Shown one piece after another: positions 6,236 through 10,617 of a stretch of DNA of 10,617 nt. Within the stretch, counting starts at the first letter, position 1; the number at the start of each line of letters is the position of its first letter. The notes beneath the pieces are model-generated. The model was not told where the DNA came from. It was given only the letters and a program-made list of their open reading frames with translations, and made no database searches. A program made the translations under genes and the position numbers. Source of the stretch: Thermoplasmatota archaeon (GTDB lineage: Archaea; Thermoplasmatota; JAQUQK01); assembly GCA_028716125.1 (NCBI GenBank), contig JAQUQK010000049.1:1-10617 (forward strand), read 5' to 3'.

Positions 6236-7042
6236 ATGAAACATGATGAGTTCTTCCGAAAACACCCGGTTTTCACCGGAGACGATCTGGCCAAACATCT
6301 GTCGTCCCATGGTGAAGTCGGCGGACGCGCACAGGAGGCGCTCCTGGCGTACCACCAGAAGGCCGGACGGGTCGTTCGGATACGGCGCGGGTTATATGCC
6401 GTCATCCCGTCGGGAGCCGACACCGATTCGTATCCGGTCGATCCATTTCTCGTCGCCGCGAAGCTGACGCCGGATTCGGCGTTGTCGCACCATACGGCGC
6501 TGGAGTTTCACGGAAAGGCTTATTCGGTTTATACACACCTCACGTACTCGGCATCCCGCCCGCTTGGACCTCTGACGTTCCGCTCTCATGTTTTCCGGGG
6601 GACGAGGTTTCCACACGCTCTCCTCCGCGAGGGAAAAGTGCATGTCGGCGTTTCGACCGCAGAGCGCGCCGGAATGGAGCTGCGGGTCGCGAGTCTGGAG
6701 CGGACATTGGTGGACGTCCTGGATCGTCCGGACCTTTCAGGAAGCTGGGAGGAAATCTGGCGGTCGCTGGAGTCCGTCGAATTCTTCGACCTCGATAAGG
6801 TCGTGGAGTACGCGCTCCTGCTCGGAAACGCGACCACCGGGGCGAAGGTGGGGTTCTTCCTGGAACAGCATCGCGAACCGTTGATGGTGGAAGACCGTCA
6901 CCTCAAGGCGCTTCATGATTTGCGCCCGCGGCAACCGCACTATCTGGACCGCGCCAAGCGAACATCCGGTCGCCTCGTGTCGGAATGGAACCTGGTGGTT
7001 CCCAGGGAAGTGCTCGAACGGACTTGGGGAGAGGTACTATGA
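6236..7042 (+). CDS. abiEi: Type IV toxin-antitoxin system AbiEi-family antitoxin
   Basis: This 268-residue protein has the AbiEi layout. An N-terminal winged helix-turn-helix of about 60 residues (FFRKHPVF, then the wing GRVVRIRRGLYAV) is followed by the family block TPDSALSHHTALEFHG and a C-terminal domain containing ASLERTLVDVLDRPDLSGSWEE. AbiEi binds DNA and represses the operon, and its C-terminal domain counteracts the AbiEii nucleotidyltransferase without forming a stable complex. I prefer the ATG at 6236 because AAGG lies nine bases upstream; the in-frame ATG at 6227 touches that site directly and is less likely. The stop overlaps the toxin start as ATGA (7039-7042), so translation is coupled. 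The gene is intact and GC-rich compared with both flanks, which suggests that the block was acquired. Confidence 0.9.
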   Translation: MKHDEFFRKHPVFTGDDLAKHLSSHGEVGGRAQEALLAYHQKAGRVVRIRRGLYAVIPSGADTDSYPVDPFLVAAKLTPDSALSHHTALEFHGKAYSVYTHLTYSASRPLGPLTFRSHVFRGTRFPHALLREGKVHVGVSTAERAGMELRVASLERTLVDVLDRPDLSGSWEEIWRSLESVEFFDLDKVVEYALLLGNATTGAKVGFFLEQHREPLMVEDRHLKALHDLRPRQPHYLDRAKRTSGRLVSEWNLVVPREVLERTWGEVL

Positions 7043-7997
7043 AGATCTCCCCCGAGAACCTGGCCGCCGAAGCTGAAGCGACGGGTTTCAGACCGGATGT
7101 GCTCGAAAAGGTCGCCCACCTGCTTGGGTTGCTGGACGCTTTGCGAAGTCACCCATTTCTCAAAGAGAAGCTGGTACTCAAAGGCGGCACGGCCTTGAAC
7201 CTTTTCATCTTCGATGTGCCCCGGCTCTCCGTCGACATTGATCTGAACTACGTTGGAGCCGAAGATCGTGACGGCATGCTCGCCGAACGCCCCAAGGTCG
7301 AGCAGGCTGTTCAAGCAGTCTCCGCTCGGGAGGGCTTCACAGTCAGGCGGACGCCTGAAGAACACGCCGGAGGCAAGTGGTCATTGCGGTATGAAAACGC
7401 CCCCGGCCGGAGCGGTAACCTCGAAGTTGACATCAACTTCATGTTCCGTGTCCCGCTGTGGCCGGTGACGACCCGAGACTCTCATCCCATCGGGACTTGG
7501 CGGGCCACGGGCATTCCCGTGTTGGATCACCATGAACTGGCGGCCGGGAAGCGCGCAGACAGGCGCGGGACCTGTTCGACAGTCATCGGATTCTCCGAAT
7601 GGACAACCTCGATTCCCACCGCCTTCGCATCGGGTTCGTGGTCTACGGCGCGATGAACAGGAAGGATTGGAGGACGATCTCCTCGGACGATGTGGACTTC
7701 GACGCCATGGAATTGGTCAGGCAATTGGTCCCCATGCTGCGTATCAATACAGCCAAGGTCCAAGTGGAATCAGCAGAATACGGGGCGCGCCTTGTAAGGG
7801 AATGCCGGGAAGGTCTATCCGTGGTACTGCCTTTCACGGACTCCGAGCGGGCGTTCTTGGATCTGCTGCTGGACCGAGGGATGATCGACTCCACGCTCTT
7901 GACCGCCGATGAATCTCTTCAGCGGCGCATTCAATGCCAGCCGCTACTCGAATGGAAGGCTCTCAACGTTCGACAGCACAAACTGAGAGGAGAATGA
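7039..7997 (+). pseudogene. abiEii: AbiEii-family nucleotidyltransferase toxin, interrupted by a frame change
   Basis: The gene starts at ATG 7039, overlapping the antitoxin stop. The N-terminal part has the family nucleotidyltransferase core: LKGGTALNLF (K48, G49, G50, T51), then LSVDIDLNYV with the metal-binding pair D66 and D68. AbiEii toxins add nucleotides from NTP to RNA targets, and some modify tRNA. The frame is correct to HHELAAGK (lysine codon 7549-7551). Homology then continues in another frame as ARRQARDLFDSHRIL and on to the stop at 7997. Relatives have several residues between GK and this RDLFD block, so a deletion of about five codons plus one base is more likely than a single-base slip. 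The original frame continues as unrelated residues to a stop at 7656. The toxin is therefore probably inactive, unless the assembly is wrong here. Confidence 0.85.
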
Positions 7998-7999
7998 AT

Positions 8000-8812
8000 A
8001 TGGGAAAAGTAGCCGTTATCACCGGCGCAAATCATGGAATAGGCGCGGCAATCGCTAAAGAGCTGGCATTTACCGGGTATGACGTCGTCATTACTTGGTT
8101 GGACCCAAACAAATATGCCTACTCGCACATCGACCAAACCCGTATGTATCATACCATGGGAGGAGGAGATGAAGCCGATAGAATCCTCAGAGAGATTGCC
8201 GAAAACGGCGGTAAAGTTGCGAGTTTCCCTGCGGACCTTGCAAACAAAGACGATATCAGTGCCTTGCTGGACTTTGCTGAAAGAGAATTCGGATCGGTCG
8301 ACACGCTGGTCAACAACGCCGCTCACGCAGAGAGTAATGACACACTGGAAGCTTGTGATGCCGGAGTTATTGACCGAACATATGCTGTCAATGTCAAAGC
8401 TCCGATACTCCTGATTCAGGAATTTCTCAAGCATTACAAGATTTCTGGCTTGAAAAAGGGTTCCATAGTAAACATCAGCACAAATGCCGCACAGTACAAT
8501 GCCTTTGAAATCCACTACGGGGCGAGCAAGGCAGCTTTCGAAGCTTACACCCGCGCTCTTTCCGTTGCACTGGGAGGATACGGAATTCGTGTCAATGCAG
8601 TTGCTCCAGGCCCTGTTCACACGGGAATTCCTCAATCATATATAACTCCGGAGCTTGAGGAGACCCTCAACAAAAAGATCCCTCTTGGACGTTGTGGGCA
8701 ACCTGCAGATATTGCCAAGGCGGTGCGCTTCCTCGTTTCCGACGACGCTGACTGGATTACCGGCCAAGTGCTGGCGGTCGACGGTGGGCATAGTTGGGGA
8801 CGATGTTTGTGA
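8000..8812 (+). CDS. Short-chain dehydrogenase/reductase (FabG-like SDR)
   Basis: This 270-residue NAD(P)-dependent oxidoreductase has the classical SDR motifs. The nucleotide-binding TGANHGIG is at 8-15, NNAA follows FGSVDTLV, and the catalytic set is N131 (in AVNVKAP), S160, Y173 and K177 (YGASK), with the normal 13-residue Ser-Tyr spacing. The PGPVHT segment and the C-terminal WITGQVLAVDGG are typical of FabG-like members. A stretch after the second strand (LDPNKYAYSHIDQTRMYHT, about 34-52) is longer than usual and may shape the cofactor or substrate pocket. I choose ATG 8000 because GGAG lies seven bases upstream; ATG 7994, overlapping the abiEii stop as ATGA, is possible. The tight spacing suggests co-transcription with abiE. 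The substrate cannot be inferred. A 7-bp hairpin (8814-8820 / 8830-8836) follows the stop. Confidence 0.88.
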   Translation: MGKVAVITGANHGIGAAIAKELAFTGYDVVITWLDPNKYAYSHIDQTRMYHTMGGGDEADRILREIAENGGKVASFPADLANKDDISALLDFAEREFGSVDTLVNNAAHAESNDTLEACDAGVIDRTYAVNVKAPILLIQEFLKHYKISGLKKGSIVNISTNAAQYNAFEIHYGASKAAFEAYTRALSVALGGYGIRVNAVAPGPVHTGIPQSYITPELEETLNKKIPLGRCGQPADIAKAVRFLVSDDADWITGQVLAVDGGHSWGRCL

Positions 8813-8833
8813 ATGAAGCATCTACACGTTGCT

Positions 8834-9514
8834 TCAGATAAACACCGGCTCGGTCGTCAGCGTCACCAGAGAGACCGTCTCCTCGCCCACTTGGTTGAGG
8901 GTGGACTGCTCCCGGGCCCCGGTCACCGAATCGCGGAACTCCTTGATCAGAACATAGGCCCCCTCGTCAACGGAGGCGGTGACGGGAGACACGGTAGGTC
9001 CTTCATAGACATAGATCCTCCCATTGCGAAAGCGGAATTCCTCGATCCTGTCGGTCGCGTCGACCCTTTGATATCCGCGTTCCCTTTTGTCGAGGCTGAG
9101 CAGCTCTTCGTCGGTGATCAAGTACAGGACGCCGTTGATCCGGCCCCTTTTCTTAGGATGGATATTGAGCTCCGCCGCTCCGATGATAGGGAGGCGTTCT
9201 CCGTCCCGCAGGAAATGGGCATCGATCTTCGGGACTCCCGCCGCGACAGCCTGAGGGGCGTTGAACGGGCGAACGCATGTCCATACCCTCTCCCAGCCCT
9301 TAAGGTGGATTTCATGGACCGGACCGTCGTACTTGTGTCCCAGAGTTTGTTCCATGCTGGGCAAGGAGATCAAGGAGCCATAAGCGATGATCCCCGCGAA
9401 GTCTTCGGGTATTGCGAGACCGTGTTTTCCTTTTGCTACACACCCAGAGGAAAAATGCAAGGACAGGGCCGACACACAGAGAGATAAGCCTAAGCTTCCT
9501 CTTGCCTTGATCAC
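8834..9514 (-). CDS. Exported gamma-glutamylcyclotransferase-like protein
   Basis: This 226-residue protein carries the gamma-glutamylcyclotransferase/AIG2-like pattern: GIIAYGSLIS at 41-50 (the YGS-type substrate loop), then LDKRERGYQRV with the likely catalytic E145, then VYEGP. Family enzymes release 5-oxoproline from gamma-glutamyl amines. I choose the GTG start at 9514: AAGGGGA lies six bases upstream, and a promoter ends just before it. An upstream TTG at 9565 would lie inside the -35 box. The N-terminus IKARGSLGLSLCVSALSLHF is a signal peptide, ending at SSGC (C25), which could be a lipoprotein cysteine although the -3 residue is atypical. Most relatives are cytosolic, so export is unusual. 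The gene converges with the SDR gene, 21 bases apart, and its stop lies within the shared small hairpin. Confidence 0.78.
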   Translation of the reverse strand: MIKARGSLGLSLCVSALSLHFSSGCVAKGKHGLAIPEDFAGIIAYGSLISLPSMEQTLGHKYDGPVHEIHLKGWERVWTCVRPFNAPQAVAAGVPKIDAHFLRDGERLPIIGAAELNIHPKKRGRINGVLYLITDEELLSLDKRERGYQRVDATDRIEEFRFRNGRIYVYEGPTVSPVTASVDEGAYVLIKEFRDSVTGAREQSTLNQVGEETVSLVTLTTEPVFI

Positions 9515-9536
9515 CTCAGTTCCCCTTACTGAGAAA

Positions 9537-9565
9537 AGGATAGCCCCGCCCCGGAAAAGCGTCAA
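9537..9565 (-). promoter_or_regulatory. Candidate promoter of the cyclotransferase-like gene
   Basis: On the minus strand, TTGACG (9560-9565) and TATCCT (9537-9542) are exactly 17 bases apart. Transcription would start near 9530, leaving a very short leader before GTG 9514. This supports the GTG start over the upstream TTG. Confidence 0.5.
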
Positions 9566-9781
9566 GGAATAAGAACGGCGGCTCCTTCGCTGTTTCTACC
9601 GGCTACGATTTGTCCGCGGTCAACCGATCGTTGGGCCGAGAAACCTGGATCATAATTGGGTCATATTTGTGCCAGATCAGGGGGAAAACGTGGACAAATC
9701 CGGGCAAACGCAGGCAAATTGGGCTCAGCCCTAAAGCGGGCCTAAACCGATGATTTCACTGGTCCTATGGAGGGGAAAACA
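9566..9781. other. Non-coding stretch between the cyclotransferase-like gene and the tRNA remnant
   Basis: No gene is supported. Three consecutive 10-base units ending in CAAA (9689-9698, 9699-9708 and 9709-9718) form a small direct-repeat array beside the tRNA remnant. GGGCTCAGCCC (9721-9731) is a short palindrome. Repeats in this position could be arm-type recombinase sites or degenerate sequence from an integration event. Confidence 0.4.
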
Positions 9782-9826
9782 TGGCGTGCCTGAGAGGATT
9801 CGAACCTCCGACCTTTGGATCCGGAG
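9782..9826 (-). tRNA. Truncated tRNA-Arg (CCG), 3' part only: attachment-site remnant
   Basis: Read on the minus strand, the sequence starts at the anticodon loop CTCCGGA (9820-9826, anticodon CCG at 9822-9824). It continues with the 3' anticodon stem TCCAA, variable loop AGGTC, T arm GGAGG-TTCGAAT-CCTCT, acceptor strand CAGGCAC, discriminator G and an encoded CCA (9782-9784). The bases before the loop cannot pair with TCCAA, and no D arm or 5' acceptor strand (GTGCCTG) exists upstream, so this is not a working gene. A tRNA cut at the anticodon loop with its 3' end kept is the usual scar of tyrosine-recombinase integration. By its orientation, the element would lie to the right of the remnant. 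The isotype is likely but not certain. Confidence 0.8.
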
Positions 9827-9843
9827 GAAGAGGTCCCAATCTT

Positions 9844-9915
9844 ATTGCCTCATGATAGAATCTATATGAAATCATAATCATTGCCTCACGTAAGAATTTA
9901 TACTAAAAGTTGTGC
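9844..9915 (-). repeat. Two 36-bp direct repeats at a transposon end
   Basis: Units 9844-9879 and 9880-9915 both begin ATTGCCTCA and agree at about 20 of their first 27 positions. On the minus strand they end in TGAGGCAAT. The second unit overlaps the last codons of the transposase stub. Spaced subterminal repeats of this kind are typical transposase-binding sites, so the element probably ended at about 9844, some 17 bases from the tRNA remnant. Confidence 0.6.
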
Positions 9916-10183
9916 AGTTTTTCTTGTATCTTTGGAGCCGGAAGAGTTTGTCCTGAAACTTTTCCATCTGCTTTTTGAGCTTGACCACATTGAGTTCTTT
10001 GTATGTTGCTCGGAGTCTTTCTTTTTGTTCTTCTTCTGTGTATGGTGATTCTAATAACCTCTGATAAGGGGTCTTAGGACTATCATACCTCTTGATGACC
10101 CGGCTTCCTATCCTCTCTTTGCTTTTAAGCTTCATGGTTACCTGGAAGAAGTGAGGTGCTCCCCATAGTTTGGGCAGAATTTC
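9878..10183 (-). pseudogene. C-terminal fragment of a DDE (integrase-type) transposase
   Basis: Only the C-terminal part of the protein remains. The characteristic stretch FFQVTMKLKSKERIGSRV, then KRYDSPKTPYQRLLESPYTE, then a lysine-rich helix to the stop at 9878, matches the end of rve-type transposases annotated as integrase catalytic domain proteins. Homology continues in frame upstream of the ATG at 10135, so that methionine is internal and the whole catalytic DDE domain is missing. The frame is closed by a stop at 10184-10186, and residues beyond about 10155 no longer look like the family; this coincides with the left arm of a long inverted repeat beginning at 10173. It is non-functional, and the exact IS family is not certain. 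Confidence 0.75.
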
Positions 10184-10406
10184 TCAAGGAGTACCGTGTG
10201 CGTAATTCGATGATTTCGGCGACCGAATCCAATCGAAGCCGGCTACCCTTCGGGGCATAGAAACGCTGGGAATAATTTTCTTATCATAAGTGACCGGCTT
10301 CCCGTCGAAATATCCGCCTGAATTCAATTGGAATTAGTGGCCGGCTTCCCGTCGGAATGCCCGGCCGACTTCGATTGGATTACGCATGAGGAAATTCTTG
10401 TCTGCC
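10173..10406. repeat. Long imperfect inverted repeat (about 234 bp)
   Basis: Four blocks recur in mirrored order at the two ends: GGCAG (10173-10177) with CTGCC (10402-10406); GAATTTCTCA (10177-10186) with TGAGGAAATTC (10387-10397); TGCGTAAT (10199-10206) with ATTACGCA (10379-10386); AATCCAATCGAAGCCGGC (10226-10243) with 10364-10381, one mismatch. The left arm has two extra insertions, one of which (10212-10229) is itself a small hairpin. There is no credible gene inside. It resembles a miniature inverted-repeat element or a structured RNA gene, and it abuts the broken transposase. Confidence 0.6.
10289..10382. repeat. 47-bp tandem repeat, two diverged units
   Basis: Units 10289-10335 and 10336-10382 share CCGGCTTCCCGTCG near their start and ATTGGA near their end, with scattered changes between. 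They form the right half of the long inverted repeat, and a partial third, inverted copy lies at 10226-10243. Confidence 0.55.
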
Positions 10407-10434
10407 ATTCTGGCAAAAAGCGGTCAATAAGATA

Positions 10435-10470
10435 AAAAAATAGTGAATATGTAGGGTGTCCCGATTTATA
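10435..10470 (-). repeat. Dispersed repeat, copy D
   Basis: This copy has a degenerate core (TAGTGAATAT) followed by TAGGGTGTCCCGATTTATA. It is 32/36 identical to copy C at 5954-5989 and in the same orientation. It lies about 17 bases before copy E, so the two are nearly tandem. Confidence 0.6.
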
Positions 10471-10486
10471 TATGATCTCCTCTTCC

Positions 10487-10512
10487 CCCCAAAATAGGAA
10501 ATATAGATTGTG
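10487..10512 (-). repeat. Dispersed repeat, copy E, interrupted at the IS110-family end
   Basis: Bases 10487-10512 match copy B (3803-3828) at 25 of 26 positions, ending in TGTG. Copy B then continues TCCCCAGTTTTC. Here the sequence changes abruptly to ATATAATGC, which leads to the transposase gene, so 10512/10513 is the likely left boundary of the insertion. Confidence 0.65.
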
Positions 10513-10529
10513 ATATAATGCTGCGCCAC

Positions 10530-10552
10530 CCCCAAGGCCGATGGTTTTGGGG
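10530..10552 (+). promoter_or_regulatory. Hairpin in the transposase leader
   Basis: CCCCAAGGCC (10530-10539) pairs with GGTTTTGGGG (10543-10552) around a GAT loop: ten pairs, two of them G-U. It lies between the TATAAT box and the ribosome binding site. It could limit read-through or translation of the transposase, or be part of the element's recognition end. Confidence 0.5.
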
Positions 10553-10577
10553 TAAAATCAGCTCAAGGAGGTGGCTC

Positions 10578-10617
10578 ATGAACTTTGTAGGTATTGACCT
10601 ACATAAGCATTATAGTC
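10578..10617 (+). CDS. IS110-family transposase, N-terminus only (3' partial)
   Basis: ATG 10578 has AAGGAGGT five bases upstream. Only 13 residues are visible, MNFVGIDLHKHYS, which is the characteristic start of IS110-family DEDD recombinases: GIDLHK contains the first catalytic aspartate of the RuvC-like domain. The rest, including the C-terminal serine-containing Tnp_IS116/IS110/IS902 domain, lies outside the window, so completeness and subgroup are unknown. The enzyme catalyses site-specific insertion guided by an element-encoded RNA in characterised members. Confidence 0.78.
   Translation, partial: MNFVGIDLHKHYS

Larger units (their letters stand above)
10513..10617 (+). mobile_element. 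Left end of an IS110-family insertion sequence (continues past window)
   Basis: The boundary is inferred from where repeat copy E is broken. The 65 bases before the gene contain TATAAT (10514-10519) almost at the edge, with no matching -35 in the flank, and a strong hairpin at 10530-10552. IS110-family elements form circles in which joined ends can create a promoter with the -35 supplied by the right end, which would explain a lone -10. The short left leader leaves little room for a bridge RNA, so the RNA, if present, may be at the right end, as in IS1111-type members. Confidence 0.55.

Noticed and set aside
8814..8836. Hairpin between the SDR and cyclotransferase-like genes as an intrinsic terminator.
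   Set aside because: The stem is only 7 bp with a 9-base loop and has no T run on either strand; noted with the SDR gene but not called as a terminator.
8813..9487. Plus-strand frame of 224 codons after the SDR gene.
   Set aside because: It is opposite the cyclotransferase-like gene, which has motifs, a promoter and a ribosome site; the plus frame shows no recognisable domain.
9515..9565. TTG start at 9565 for the cyclotransferase-like protein.
   Set aside because: The TTG is part of a likely -35 box (TTGACG), while GTG 9514 has a good ribosome site and yields a signal peptide.
9781..9855. Small plus-strand frame reading MACLRGFEPPTFGSGG and onward to a TGA.
   Set aside because: It is the antisense translation of a tRNA 3' half, a well-known false protein; the tRNA structure explains the sequence.
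9844..9915. Possible CRISPR-like array from two 36-bp repeats, or from the 47-bp units at 10289-10382.
   Set aside because: Only two diverged units each, contiguous and without spacers, and no cas genes are present.

Overview
The window reads as an accessory region of a bacterial chromosome, probably from an uncultured bacterium with a Gram-negative-type cell. The hints for this are a PlsC-family acyltransferase, an exported protein and a possible lipoprotein; nothing in the sequence fixes a phylum. Base composition changes along the window. The genes up to about 5.95 kb are moderately AT-rich, the abiE block (about 5.99-8.0 kb) is clearly GC-rich, the SDR gene that follows is intermediate, the gamma-glutamylcyclotransferase-like gene is GC-rich again, and the right end is AT-rich with broken mobile DNA. 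This looks like an island built up in several steps.

Region 1 (1-3.4 kb) is housekeeping-like. It holds the 3' part of a protein in which the end of a class I aspartate aminotransferase runs in frame into an HPr-kinase-like P-loop domain with a cysteine cluster. A convergent PlsC-type acyltransferase follows, and the two genes share one perfect 19-bp hairpin at their stops. Next come about 700 bp without a gene and a small exported protein of unknown function with its own promoter and a leader containing an inverted repeat.

Region 2 (3.8-5.9 kb, minus strand) is a two-gene toxin-antitoxin-like operon. An XRE DNA-binding/ImmA-IrrE metalloprotease fusion is followed 17 bp later by a PIN-domain RNase. 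A near-consensus promoter has palindromic TAATATTA-type sites within it and beside it, which suggests autoregulation.

Region 3 (6.0-8.8 kb, plus strand) is a type IV AbiE module. A sigma70 promoter has one inverted-repeat operator across its -10 and a second about 75 bp upstream. The antitoxin gene abiEi is intact, and the overlapping toxin gene abiEii is broken by a frame change. A short-chain dehydrogenase/reductase follows with almost no gap and may be co-transcribed. A convergent, exported gamma-glutamylcyclotransferase-like gene closes the region.

Region 4 (9.7-10.6 kb) is mobile-element debris. It contains the 3' part of a tRNA-Arg gene starting at the anticodon loop (an attachment-site scar), the C-terminal stub of a DDE transposase with two 36-bp terminal repeats, a roughly 234-bp imperfect inverted repeat containing a 47-bp tandem repeat, and the left end of an IS110-family element that appears to have inserted into a dispersed repeat.

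A short dispersed repeat (core AAAATAGGAAATAT plus GTGTCCC) occurs five times, always in the same orientation: at 2703, 3803, 5954, 10435 and 10487. Two copies lie just past the ends of minus-strand genes. Two others, 32/36 identical, bracket the abiE-to-transposase segment. The fifth is interrupted at the IS110 end. I regard the repeat family, its relation to the IS110 element, the aminotransferase-kinase fusion and the protease/PIN module as the points most worth following up.
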